Shown: positions 1 to 6,206, counted from the first letter of the stretch. The stretch is DNA of 13,394 nucleotides from an archaeon (GCA_021824845.1 JAKAJY010000120.1:1-13394); one strand, 5' to 3'. Notes: generated from the sequence alone by a model not told the origin. Translations and numbers: made by a program.

Positions 1-1
1 C

Positions 2-238
2 AAGGAACTTGCAGCAAGAAAGGTGAGCTGTGTGAATATTGCACCAGGGTTGATCAACACAGATAGGGTGAAAGATCTTGGTAATGCATCCGAGATGGCA
101 AAAAACATCCCAATGAAAAGACTTGGTGAGCCGCGAGAGATTGGTGATTTTATCAAGGGTATAGTGCAAAATAAAATCAAGTATTTGTCTGGCGTGACCA
201 TTCCGTTTGATGGCGCAAACTCTAATTTTGTAATGTGA
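2..238 (+). CDS. SDR-family oxidoreductase, C-terminal part (5' end outside the window)
   Basis: The reading frame is open from base 2, so this is the last 78 residues of a longer protein. It shows the C-terminal half of a short-chain dehydrogenase/reductase: a V-S-C-V-N-I-A-P-G-L-I-N-T-D stretch (the usual PG-x-x-x-T loop after the catalytic helix), then R-L-G-E-P-R-E-I-G, and an ending of the type L-S-G-V-T-I-P-F-D-G-A. The nucleotide-binding glycine motif and the catalytic Tyr-Lys lie upstream of the window, so cofactor and substrate cannot be judged. Its TGA ends one base before the ATG of the hemerythrin-like gene, so the two are probably co-transcribed. The family call is firm; the substrate is unknown. 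Confidence 0.88.
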   Translation, partial: KELAARKVSCVNIAPGLINTDRVKDLGNASEMAKNIPMKRLGEPREIGDFIKGIVQNKIKYLSGVTIPFDGANSNFVM

Positions 239-239
239 T

Positions 240-782
240 ATGAGCGCAACTGATCTCCTAAGACAGGATCATCTCAAAATAAAGAGACTCGAAAAAGTCA
301 TTATAAAGTGCTACCAAGAACTCTACGCAGGAAAAAACATCCCCTTATCTGATATTGAAAGAATCAATTTTGTCATTGCTGAGTTTTTGGATTCTATCCA
401 TTATTCCAGAGAGGAAGACTCGTATTTTGCATGTGTTGCAAGCTATGATTCCCTCAGAGATGAAATTAGAAAATTCATGATAGAACACGAGTTCTCAAGA
501 CGAATTGCAAAAAACATCAACAAACATCTCCAAGAATGGAAGGATGGCAAAGACTCACGCGAGCCAGTTGCTCGATTTCTCAGGACTTATTCTATATATT
601 TGGATGATCACCTAAAAAAAGAAGACGAGTTTTTCAACAAGGCCGAAGCGGAGGTCCTACCAAAAGAAGAAGAGCAGGCAATGTATGAGCAGTTCCAATC
701 GGTAATGGCAGTATCTACAAAAATGCAAACAATCCTAGAGCAAATTGATTATTTAGAAAAACAAGACTGGTTTGTGTCGTAA
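240..782 (+). CDS. Hemerythrin-like (HHE) metal-binding protein
   Basis: This is a 180-residue helical protein with the residues expected of a hemerythrin HHE four-helix bundle: His11, His54 with Glu58 (H-x3-E), His83, and His124 with Glu128 (H-x3-E). Such bundles bind a non-heme di-iron centre that can take O2, NO or peroxide, or sense iron and redox state. No signal peptide or membrane segment is seen, so it should be cytoplasmic. The C-terminal 40 residues form an extra predicted helix beyond the bundle. The start is one base after the upstream SDR stop codon, which suggests an operon. Fold and metal site are well supported; whether it stores, scavenges or senses is not visible from sequence. 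Confidence 0.85.
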   Translation: MSATDLLRQDHLKIKRLEKVIIKCYQELYAGKNIPLSDIERINFVIAEFLDSIHYSREEDSYFACVASYDSLRDEIRKFMIEHEFSRRIAKNINKHLQEWKDGKDSREPVARFLRTYSIYLDDHLKKEDEFFNKAEAEVLPKEEEQAMYEQFQSVMAVSTKMQTILEQIDYLEKQDWFVS

Positions 783-818
783 AGTCTTTAAGAGCTACAA
801 AAGGCAGGCAATCTGAAA

Positions 819-1331
819 ATGGCATTTGTAGTATGGATGACAGGACTCCCTTGCTCTGGAAAAACAACCATTGTACGTGCAATGCAGAAAATCGTACCAA
901 ATCTGGCCATTTTAGATGGAGATGAGCTAAGAGAGTGGCTATCGCCAAAGGACTTTTCAAAAGAGGGAAGAGTAGAACACAACAAAAAAGTCGCTCACCT
1001 AGCAAAATTACTACTAAAACATAATGTTCCCGTCGGAGTATCGCTGGTCTCCCCGTTCATTGAGAATCGATCCGATGCAAGAAAAATAGTAGCAGACGAT
1101 TCCAAGTTCTTTGAGGTTTATGTAAAATGCTCACTGGATGAATGTGAGACACGAGACGTTAAAGGAATGTACAAAAAGGCACGAGCAAATGAGATCAAGC
1201 AATTCACCGGAATCTCAGATCCATACGAAGCACCAGAAAATCCAGACTTTGTGGTAGAAACCGACAAGGAAACACTGGATGAATCAGTGCAAAAACTGCT
1301 CAATTTCCTAAAATCAAAAAACGTAGCCTAA
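819..1331 (+). CDS. cysC: Adenylyl-sulfate (APS) kinase
   Basis: APS kinase phosphorylates adenosine 5'-phosphosulfate on the 3'-OH to give PAPS. The 170-residue protein has a Walker A loop at residues 9-17 (G-L-P-C-S-G-K-T-T), D-G-D-E-L-R at 33-38, the R-V-E-H-N-K-K-V-A helix at 51-59, S-P-F at 78-80, and the family signature V-Y-V-K-C-S-L-D-E-C-E-T-R-D followed by K-G-M-Y-K-K-A-R (100-122) and G-I-S-D-P-Y-E-A-P-E. Length is that of a stand-alone kinase; no ATP sulfurylase domain is fused. A TATA-like TCTTTAAG at 785-792 lies about 27 bases before the ATG, so a leaderless transcript is possible. Its stop overlaps the stop of the opposing cysQ-like gene, which acts on the by-product PAP. Confidence 0.93.
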   Translation: MAFVVWMTGLPCSGKTTIVRAMQKIVPNLAILDGDELREWLSPKDFSKEGRVEHNKKVAHLAKLLLKHNVPVGVSLVSPFIENRSDARKIVADDSKFFEVYVKCSLDECETRDVKGMYKKARANEIKQFTGISDPYEAPENPDFVVETDKETLDESVQKLLNFLKSKNVA

Positions 1332-2140
1332 CTGCAAAATCTTCGTATGATTTCCTCATGGACCAGCCCATTTGTCACAACTAGGCCGTTTTCATGGTTG
1401 ACCTTTTCTGTGTTGTATAGGACCTCATTTCCCACCGTGTCAGTGATCTTTCCGCCAGACTCTGTTATCAAACAGTGAGAGGCACATGTGTCCCATTGTT
1501 TTATTTTGTTTGATGTAGTAAGATATAGGTCTGCCATGCCTTGACAAATCTCTGCCACCTTGAGTGAGCTACCGCGGCTCTCAAAGCTTGCAACGCCAAG
1601 TTTTTTGAAAAATTCCTTTTCCTGCTCTGTTAGGTGGAATCTGCTGCCGACTGCCTTACATTGGGTAATGTCTTTTGTCTGACTCACCTGAATTCTTGAC
1701 CATTTGTTGTTTTCAAGCTTGTATGCCCCAGCCCCTTTTTGTGCCAAAAATATTGTATTTGTTGTTGGTCGACTAATTGCACCAATTATTGGGATCTTGT
1801 TTTGGACAAGGGCTATCATTATTGTAAATTCGCCAGTTCTGTTTACAAAATCGCTTGTGCCATCAAGCGGGTCAATAATCCAGATCTTTTCCTGCTTCAG
1901 CCTTACCATGTCGTCTGCGTCTTCCTCTGATAAGACATGCAATCCAGACGATGATAGTGCCTGCTTTATGATCTCGTTGCTTTGCAGGTCTGCTTTTGTT
2001 ATTGGAGAATCATCCTCTTTTAGTTCAGACGTAAATTCCTCATTATACACCTCCATTACGGCAAGACTTGCCTTTTTTGCAGCATCCAGCGCAGCAAAGG
2101 CTTCGCTGAGCGGGTTTGAGAATGGCAGATTTTCAGACAT
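1328..2140 (-). CDS. cysQ: CysQ-like 3'(2'),5'-bisphosphate nucleotidase (inositol monophosphatase superfamily)
   Basis: This is a Li-sensitive-type Mg-dependent phosphatase of the IMPase/FBPase superfamily, probably removing the 3'-phosphate of PAP. From the chosen ATG (270 residues) the metal-site motifs are S-P-I-T-K-A-D (45-51), L-S-E-E (70-73), W-I-I-D-P-L-D-G-T (87-95), and W-D-T-C-A-S-H late in the chain. The G-E-F-T-I just after D-P-L-D-G-T resembles CysQ more than inositol phosphatases. An in-frame ATG at 2173 would add 11 residues inside the upstream small gene. The start at 2140 is preferred because it lies two bases after that gene's TAA. The pairing with cysC supports PAP removal; inositol phosphate or FBP activity cannot be excluded. 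Confidence 0.85.
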   Translation of the reverse strand: MSENLPFSNPLSEAFAALDAAKKASLAVMEVYNEEFTSELKEDDSPITKADLQSNEIIKQALSSSGLHVLSEEDADDMVRLKQEKIWIIDPLDGTSDFVNRTGEFTIMIALVQNKIPIIGAISRPTTNTIFLAQKGAGAYKLENNKWSRIQVSQTKDITQCKAVGSRFHLTEQEKEFFKKLGVASFESRGSSLKVAEICQGMADLYLTTSNKIKQWDTCASHCLITESGGKITDTVGNEVLYNTEKVNHENGLVVTNGLVHEEIIRRFCS

Positions 2141-2142
2141 GG

Positions 2143-2352
2143 TTACTGTGCAAGTTCTGGTTTTAGCGTCCAAGCTATTCCAAGTGCAATAAATGGAATT
2201 GAGATCAGACCCAAAATCTGAATCAGCGTGAACAGTTGCGGCGTTGCCTCCTCTGGCACATTAAACAAAAACGGCAACGGGATTGCAATGGCAAACCAAA
2301 TGGCAGCTAATAGTATGATGGTCTTTGCACGCCTTTTCTTTAGGGATTCCAA
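2143..2352 (-). CDS. Small two-helix membrane protein, unknown function
   Basis: The 69-residue product has a basic N-terminus (K-K-R-R) and two hydrophobic segments at about residues 11-29 and 42-63, separated by a short acidic/proline loop. It is therefore a predicted membrane hairpin with the basic N-terminus inside. I do not recognise a family. The only usable start is a TTG at 2352; the frame has no ATG, and a stop codon lies about nine codons upstream. It sits between the SDR gene (41 bases upstream) and the cysQ-like gene (two bases downstream), so it is likely the middle gene of a minus-strand operon. Confidence 0.6.
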   Translation of the reverse strand: MESLKKRRAKTIILLAAIWFAIAIPLPFLFNVPEEATPQLFTLIQILGLISIPFIALGIAWTLKPELAQ

Positions 2353-2393
2353 TGTCTTTGCGTGATTTCTTTGGTATTAAATTGATTTGGAAC

Positions 2394-3137
2394 TTATTTT
2401 ATGGATTCGCCGCCATCAAGTGGCAAAATGGCACCAGTAACCCACGATGCATCTTCATCTGATGCAAAATAAAGAGCAGCCTTTGCAACATCTCTTACGG
2501 TTCCAAACCTGCCTATTGGATAAGCAAAATTCATCATGTCTCTAGTTGCCGGTGTTGATAAAAACTCGGATGTCATGTCAGTTTCGACCACACCAGGGCA
2601 AATGCAGTTGACGCGAATCTTGCTTTTTGCATATTCCAAAGCCCAGCATTTTGTTAGCAAAACCAGGGCTGCCTTTGATGCAGAATACGCATCGGCATTG
2701 AAATTCTCATATGCCTTAATTCCAGCAGACGATGCAATATTGATTATTGCACCGCCATTTTTTTGCAAATGTGGTATGGAATATTTTGTAGCGTAAAATG
2801 CACCATTAAGGTTTACATCCAATACATCTCTCCACTCTGAATCTGAAATCTCATGGAGCAGCTTGATCTTGGGAAATACCCCAGCATTATTTACCAAAAT
2901 GTCAAGTCTGCCAAATTTTTCAATTGTCTTGTTTATGAGATTCTGAACATCAGACTCTTTTCTGATATCTGCCAAAACTCCAAACGCACTAAGCTCAGAC
3001 GTAGCCTTTTCCAGATTTGTCTTGTCCTTACCAGAAATGACAATGCTTGCGCCATTAACTGCAAACTCTTTTGCAATTGCCTTTCCAATTCCACGGCTTC
3101 CGCCCGTAATCAGTGCAACTTTACCTGAAAGCTTCAT
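2394..3137 (-). CDS. SDR-family NAD(P)-dependent oxidoreductase (FabG-like)
   Basis: This is a full-length classical short-chain dehydrogenase of 247 residues. The Rossmann glycine motif T-G-G-S-R-G-I-G is at 11-18, N-N-A-G at 83-86, the active-site serine region I-A-S-S-A-G at 134-139, catalytic Tyr151 and Lys155 in Y-S-A-S-K, the C-P-G-V-V-E-T-D-M loop after it, and a C-terminal P-L-D-G-G. The Ser-to-Tyr spacing is a little longer than in FabG because of an extra K-A-Y-E-N-F-N stretch. The ATG is preceded by A-A-G-A-A-A-G-G-A, a possible weak ribosome site. It heads a minus-strand run with the small membrane protein and cysQ-like gene. Substrate is not identifiable; FabG or a sugar/alcohol dehydrogenase are options. 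Confidence 0.9.
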   Translation of the reverse strand: MKLSGKVALITGGSRGIGKAIAKEFAVNGASIVISGKDKTNLEKATSELSAFGVLADIRKESDVQNLINKTIEKFGRLDILVNNAGVFPKIKLLHEISDSEWRDVLDVNLNGAFYATKYSIPHLQKNGGAIINIASSAGIKAYENFNADAYSASKAALVLLTKCWALEYAKSKIRVNCICPGVVETDMTSEFLSTPATRDMMNFAYPIGRFGTVRDVAKAALYFASDEDASWVTGAILPLDGGESIK

Positions 3138-3255
3138 TTCCTTTCTTGGAATGATTCTGCTAATATCGTTGTTTGAAAAACATGAGTAAAAATTATTTCA
3201 TTATATGTGGTGTTATGATGTAAAAATTCATACTAATTCTTAAATAACATAAATT

Positions 3256-3263
3256 CCTATATG
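3256..3263 (+). promoter_or_regulatory. TATA-like box for the candidate structured RNA
   Basis: The stretch C-C-T-A-T-A-T-G lies about 26 bases before 3285 and about 40 before the folded core that starts at 3300. A second TATA-like stretch (T-T-C-T-T-A-A-A-T-A) sits at 3237-3246. Either could serve a plus-strand transcript. This is pattern reading only; no start site is shown. Confidence 0.35.
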
Positions 3264-3299
3264 AAACGATGCGAAAGGACATAAATCCTATCGACTAAG

Positions 3300-3400
3300 T
3301 GGCGCGTGACCCAGTAGAACTAATTTGTGTCCTGCAAGCGCGCATTGGCGCTATGGATAAGAGAGGTGTTCTCTCATGTTCTACGTCTGGGGTCACGCCA
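3300..3400 (+). ncRNA. Candidate structured RNA, three-way junction, about 100 nt
   Basis: This GC-rich island folds into nested helices. The closing stem pairs 3300-3303 with 3397-3400 and, after a two-base bulge (3304-3305), 3306-3312 with 3390-3396. After an internal loop, 3314-3320 pairs with 3378-3384 (seven pairs). Two arms sit inside. One is 3328-3332 with 3355-3359, capped by 3337-3341 with 3348-3352 (six-base loop). The other is 3361-3365 with 3371-3375 (five-base loop). All pairs are Watson-Crick except G3329-U3358, which forms only in the plus-strand RNA, so plus is slightly favoured. It lies just past the stop of the minus-strand gene at 3404, so a 3'-UTR or transcription-end element of that gene, or a folded mobile-element remnant, is an alternative. 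It does not match 5S, SRP or RNase P RNA features I know. Confidence 0.5.
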
Positions 3401-3403
3401 AAC

Positions 3404-3838
3404 CTATTTTATCAGATAAATCGAAAATGGTCCCAAAACGTTTCCATACGGATTTATTGTTATCTGCAGTTTTTGGTCATCGGGAACCTCTATTTTATTT
3501 TGGCCTAGATACTTCCAAGTATGGTATTTGCCAATGTCTCCATGTTCGGTTCCCTTTAGCTTAAACTCTTCTGAGAATGAAAATGTAGTACCGCTCAGTG
3601 AGACTCCAAGTGTTTGCGGGCTGTCTCCGTTTAGAACAAAGCGAAACTCGTATTCTCCTTTTTTGATTGGAAATGTCTCTACAAAAACTCCATTAGTGTA
3701 TTGTTTTGGATCGGCAAGTCTTGCATGGTAGATCTGCTCGCGTCCGACATTTTCAGACGGGGCAGTTAGGATCAATCCAAACACCACAGCAAGTGGAGCT
3801 ACTGTTAAAATCAAACCGATCAGGTTTTTCTTTTTCAC
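3404..3838 (-). CDS. Predicted secreted or membrane-anchored beta protein, unknown function
   Basis: I start this gene at the GTG at 3838 (144 residues), because it gives a clean N-terminus: K-K-K followed by a hydrophobic segment of about 22 residues ending near L-T-A-P-S, typical of a signal peptide or N-terminal anchor. A TTG at 3886 would add 16 polar residues before it and is less likely. The remaining roughly 115 residues alternate hydrophobic and polar positions, with F-V-L-N-G-D-S-P-Q-T-L-G-V-S-L-S-G-T near the middle, suggesting a beta-sandwich exposed outside the cell. No enzyme motif is visible. It lies downstream of TFB on the same strand, but a T-rich tract separates them, so it probably has its own promoter. 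Family not recognised. Confidence 0.72.
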   Translation of the reverse strand: MKKKNLIGLILTVAPLAVVFGLILTAPSENVGREQIYHARLADPKQYTNGVFVETFPIKKGEYEFRFVLNGDSPQTLGVSLSGTTFSFSEEFKLKGTEHGDIGKYHTWKYLGQNKIEVPDDQKLQITINPYGNVLGPFSIYLIK

Positions 3839-3872
3839 AAATTCACTAAAATTACAATTCCTATTAAAATTT

Positions 3873-3893
3873 GCAAAAAACAACAAAAAGAGA
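3873..3893 (-). terminator. Poly-U type terminator after TFB
   Basis: Read on the minus strand, four bases past the TFB stop codon comes C-T-C-T-C-T-T-T-T-T-G-T-T-G-T-T-T-T-T-T. U-rich runs without a stem are the usual archaeal intrinsic terminator. Confidence 0.6.
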
Positions 3894-3897
3894 GGTT

Positions 3898-4809
3898 TTA
3901 GAGCTTTAATGCTTCTTTGAGACCCTTGTACCTATTTCGGATGGTAACCTCAGTTACGCCTGCTGCCTGGGCAATGTCTTTTTGAGTTTTGTTCTCGCCA
4001 AGCATCACGCAAGCCAAGTACAAAGCTGCTGCCGCAAGTCCCATTGGGTCCTTTCCAGCAGAGACTTCAATTCGGCTAGCCTCCTTTAGGAATTCAAGTG
4101 CCTTTCTCTTTGTCTTTTCAGACAAGTCAGCAATGCTTGCAATTCTTGCGACTCCCTTGATTGGATCGACTACTGGCATCTTTAGGTCCAGTTCTCGAAG
4201 AAGCAATCGATAACATCGAGCTACGTCTTTTCGCTTGATGTTGATTCCATTTGCCACATCGGTCAGAGTCCTTGGAGTCTCTGTGTTTCTGCATGCTGCA
4301 TACAAAGCAGCTGCCACTAGTCCCGGAATTGAGCGTCCTCTGACAAGCCCTTTGTCTAACGCCTTTCTGTAGATGTATGCTGTCTTTTCTATTACTGCAT
4401 CAGAAAGTGCCAGCTTGTCTTTGAGTCTGTCAAGCTCCGAAAACGCCTGTCTAAAGTTCCTATCCACTGGTTCGTGGACTTGACTTCGCGAGTCCCAAGT
4501 CCTTAGTCTCTCAATGGTGCTCTTCATTGAAGATGTCAGTGGTTTTCCAGATGCGTCTTTGTCAGCTTGGCCGATAATTGTTGCAAGACCCATATCGTGC
4601 ATTGCAAGTGAAGTTGGTGTACCGGTTCTAGTGCGATTTTCTCCCTCTTCTTTTGAAAAGGAACGCCACTCAGGACCTTCTTCTTCTACTCGCTCGGTTG
4701 CTACAAATCCACACGTGTTACAAAACATCTCGCCTGTGCTACCATCTGTTAGCATTGCGCCTTTTGCGCAACGAGGGCAACGGTCGCTATTTCGTGCTGT
4801 TTGTGTCAT
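3898..4809 (-). CDS. tfb: Transcription initiation factor B (TFB)
   Basis: TFB is the archaeal TFIIB homologue that binds TBP-TATA DNA and recruits RNA polymerase. The 303-residue protein has an N-terminal zinc ribbon with Cys11-x2-Cys14 and Cys30-x2-Cys33, then the G-P-E-W-R-S-F B-reader region (45-51). A linker follows with the conserved R-L-R-T-W-D-S-R (100-107), then two cyclin repeats (about 110-205 and 206-303). Each repeat carries the A-A-A-L-Y-x-A-C signature, and the second ends in the recognition-helix pattern T-E-V-T-I-R-N-R-Y. Length and all domains are complete, so it should be functional. A TATA box lies 25 bases upstream of the ATG. Archaea of this group usually carry several TFB genes; which paralogue this is cannot be told here. 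Confidence 0.96.
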   Translation of the reverse strand: MTQTARNSDRCPRCAKGAMLTDGSTGEMFCNTCGFVATERVEEEGPEWRSFSKEEGENRTRTGTPTSLAMHDMGLATIIGQADKDASGKPLTSSMKSTIERLRTWDSRSQVHEPVDRNFRQAFSELDRLKDKLALSDAVIEKTAYIYRKALDKGLVRGRSIPGLVAAALYAACRNTETPRTLTDVANGINIKRKDVARCYRLLLRELDLKMPVVDPIKGVARIASIADLSEKTKRKALEFLKEASRIEVSAGKDPMGLAAAALYLACVMLGENKTQKDIAQAAGVTEVTIRNRYKGLKEALKL

Positions 4810-4833
4810 AAGGTGTAATCCATTTTTGGATTC

Positions 4834-4843
4834 TATATATAAA
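4834..4843 (-). promoter_or_regulatory. TATA box of the TFB gene
   Basis: On the minus strand the sequence reads T-T-T-A-T-A-T-A-T-A, a near-perfect archaeal TATA box. Its downstream edge is 25 bases from the ATG at 4809, which places the expected start site at or within a few bases of the start codon: a leaderless mRNA. This is the clearest promoter in the window. Confidence 0.75.
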
Positions 4844-5185
4844 GATTTAACAAGATTTATCTATCATGCACATATGAAAATCGCTTTTTGGTTTAATTTT
4901 ATTCGTAGAATGGAAATATTGGTTCACAACACCTGTTTTTGATCATGCTACTAAGACAACTTCGTACTTTTACAGTACAAAATTTTTTTGCAGATTATAA
5001 AATTAAATTCCAAGAATTTTTTCCTTGATTGAATCATATCGTAGGATGATTTGCAACGTCTTTTTTCAGCTAGAGTTTTCTCTGAAAACTTTTTTTGCCA
5101 AAGATCATATCAGTAGATTACATATCAGATACGGATCAAAGACCTGATCTTAATCCTAGAGCTTGGAAGATTCGAAAAACGTAAA
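4844..5185. other. AT-rich divergent spacer without a convincing gene
   Basis: This 342-base stretch separates TFB (leftward) from the zinc-finger gene (rightward). I see no gene with a recognisable product. It holds four plus-strand T-runs (4983-4989, 5017-5022, 5061-5066, 5090-5096). It also has a direct repeat C-A-T-A-T-C-A-G at 5106-5113 and 5121-5128 (15-base period), and an inverted pair A-A-G-A-T-C-A (5101-5107) with T-G-A-T-C-T-T (5145-5151). The repeats lie 60-115 bases before the zinc-finger gene and could be operator sites; the T-runs could end an unannotated plus-strand RNA. Confidence 0.4.
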
Positions 5186-5195
5186 CTTTAAATAG
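5186..5195 (+). promoter_or_regulatory. TATA box of the C2H2 mini-protein gene
   Basis: The sequence C-T-T-T-A-A-A-T-A-G ends 26 bases before the ATG at 5222. A second TATA-like stretch (A-T-T-T-A-T-A-T-G) follows at 5197-5205 but is too close for a leaderless start at the ATG. Confidence 0.6.
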
Positions 5196-5221
5196 TATTT
5201 ATATGACGAACTACTATAAAA

Positions 5222-5320
5222 ATGGAAACATGTCCATTGTGTGGCGAAGAAGTCACAGCAAACCACGGAGTGCACTCCCATATCAAAAAGATGCACCCAC
5301 AAAGCATTCTAGCCCAGTAA
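5222..5320 (+). CDS. C2H2 zinc-finger mini-protein, 32 residues
   Basis: This very short gene (ATG to TAA, 33 codons) encodes one complete classical C2H2 zinc finger: Cys4-x2-Cys7-x12-His20-x4-His25. The metal ligands make up most of the protein, which argues against chance. It has its own TATA box and is followed by a T-rich stretch, so it looks like a single-gene transcript. It is divergent from TFB across a 400-base spacer. One finger alone rarely gives strong DNA specificity, so it may bind DNA, RNA or a protein partner. Small C2H2 proteins are known in archaea; the role here is not evident. Confidence 0.8.
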   Translation: METCPLCGEEVTANHGVHSHIKKMHPQSILAQ

Positions 5321-5333
5321 ACTAGGCGAATTG

Positions 5334-5346
5334 TTTTTTATTTTCT
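5334..5346 (+). terminator. Poly-U type terminator after the zinc-finger gene
   Basis: A run of six T, then A-T-T-T-T-C-T, starts 14 bases after the TAA of the mini-protein gene. This is the stemless U-rich pattern of archaeal terminators. Confidence 0.45.
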
Positions 5347-5453
5347 CTATCACTCCTAGCCTCGGCTGAGTTAGGCTCAAAAGTTCCGCATTAGATCTTT
5401 TGGTAAAATAGATTTCACACCTTTCGATTTCAATAAACTACAGTAAACCAGCC

Positions 5454-6095
5454 ATGACAAACTTCCAGAACTCATGGTCCAAACCATCAACACCAAGTGT
5501 ATCTGAAAAATTGGGCGATGTCCTCAAGCCAAAAGGAGCATTAAAGCCAAGAATTGAGCAAGCAGTGAAAGGCCTTCACAACCAAATCTCAAAGCTTGAC
5601 GGAATGCTGACCAAACTAAAGCAAAGAGAGGAAAAACTGTTCCAAAGAATAGTTGCAGCAACCCAAAAACACGATACTCACACTAGCAAAGTTTTAGCAA
5701 ACGAACTAGCTGAGGTCCGAAAGGTCTCAAAGATGCTAGGAAATTGCAGAATGGCACTAGAACAAATCGAACTAAGACTAACGACATTCAGCGACCTAGG
5801 AGACACAGTAGTCACAATAGCACCAACAATCGGCCTAATGAGAAGCCTCAAGTCTTCGCTTGGCAAGTTCATGCCAGAGGCAGACCACGAACTAGGCATG
5901 ATGACTGAGATGCTAAATGGGCTAATGACAGAGTCCTTCTCAGGCGAGGGTGCGTTTGGCATGGATCAAACAACCAACGAAGAGTCCGAAAGGATTCTAG
6001 AGGAAGCAGCAGCCGTTGCAGAAGCGTCAGTTGGGGACAGATTCCCATCAACGCCAGTCAGCGCAAAATCCGCTACCTCGACAAGATACCTCTAA
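5454..6095 (+). CDS. cdvB: CdvB-type ESCRT-III (Snf7 family) cell-division protein
   Basis: The 213-residue protein matches archaeal ESCRT-III proteins, which polymerise on the membrane at the division neck. It opens with a short polar leader containing N-S-W-S-K, then the strongly basic helix region L-K-P-K-G-A-L-K-P-R-I-E (24-35). The long coiled-coil hairpin spans about 31-112, with the conserved A-N-E-L-A-E-V-R-K (82-90) and A-L-E-Q-I-E-L-R-L (101-109). L-G-D-T-V follows at 115-119, and M-P-E-A-D at 140-144. The rest (165-213) is a flexible tail rich in E, A and S with a proline patch F-P-S-T-P at 197-201. No winged-helix domain is present. cdvA and cdvC are not beside it, so it is likely one of the dispersed paralogues. 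Convergent with the coiled-coil gene. Confidence 0.87.
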   Translation: MTNFQNSWSKPSTPSVSEKLGDVLKPKGALKPRIEQAVKGLHNQISKLDGMLTKLKQREEKLFQRIVAATQKHDTHTSKVLANELAEVRKVSKMLGNCRMALEQIELRLTTFSDLGDTVVTIAPTIGLMRSLKSSLGKFMPEADHELGMMTEMLNGLMTESFSGEGAFGMDQTTNEESERILEEAAAVAEASVGDRFPSTPVSAKSATSTRYL

Positions 6096-6120
6096 GTATC
6101 TCGTTTCCCCTTTTATTATT
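6084..6120 (+). terminator. Hairpin plus U-rich tract at the cdvB end
   Basis: A-G-A-T-A-C (6084-6089) pairs with G-T-A-T-C-T (6096-6101), putting the TAA stop in the six-base loop. A T-rich tail (6104-6120) follows. This has the stem-plus-U form of an intrinsic terminator. Confidence 0.5.
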
Positions 6121-6190
6121 CCAAAAACTGCCTAGTTGCGGTATGGCATCAAACCAAAAAGTAGACAAATTTTGCTAAAAATGACCGTTT

Positions 6191-6206
6191 CGCTATGCGT
6201 TCCGCT
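6191..6206. repeat. Dispersed 16-bp repeat, copy 1
   Basis: C-G-C-T-A-T-G-C-G-T-T-C-C-G-C-T, identical to copies at 6598-6613 and 6859-6874 and in the same orientation. This copy is intergenic, 11 bases past the stop of the coiled-coil gene. It is flanked by T-T-T on the left and A-T-G-A on the right, continuing the 12-base period imperfectly. Confidence 0.85.

Noticed and set aside
715-1005. Minus-strand frames over the start of cysC
   Set aside because: They are leucine/phenylalanine-rich shadows of the APS kinase frame, with no start signals.
1704-2192. 162-codon plus-strand frame opposite the cysQ-like gene
   Set aside because: It is a serine/phenylalanine-rich mirror of a gene with clear catalytic motifs on the other strand.
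3300-3400. Could this be 5S rRNA, SRP RNA or a tRNA?
   Set aside because: A 20-base outer double stem and short arms do not fit 5S; the GAAC loop of 5S, the SRP helix 8 loops and the tRNA T-loop are missing.
3299-3508. Plus-strand frame running through the folded 3300-3400 segment
   Set aside because: It is antisense to the secreted-protein gene and its first third is explained by RNA pairing; the peptide shows no family features.
3839-3886. TTG start at 3886 for the secreted beta protein
   Set aside because: It adds 16 polar residues in front of a good signal segment and reaches into the TFB terminator; GTG at 3838 gives a normal K-K-K signal start.
4514-4942. 142-codon plus-strand frame opposite the TFB start
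   Set aside because: It overlaps the zinc ribbon and promoter of TFB, has no recognisable domain, and ends in the AT-rich spacer. The small 22-codon end (from 4874) has no promoter or motif.
5044-5092. Possible C/D box guide RNA (ATGAT-type box C at 5046, CTGA at 5083)
   Set aside because: Box C matches only part of the consensus, there are no convincing internal boxes, and CTGA is common by chance.
5359-5378. AGCCT/AGGCT hairpin between the zinc-finger gene and cdvB
   Set aside because: Only five pairs with a ten-base loop and no U-run after it; too weak to call a terminator or regulatory RNA.
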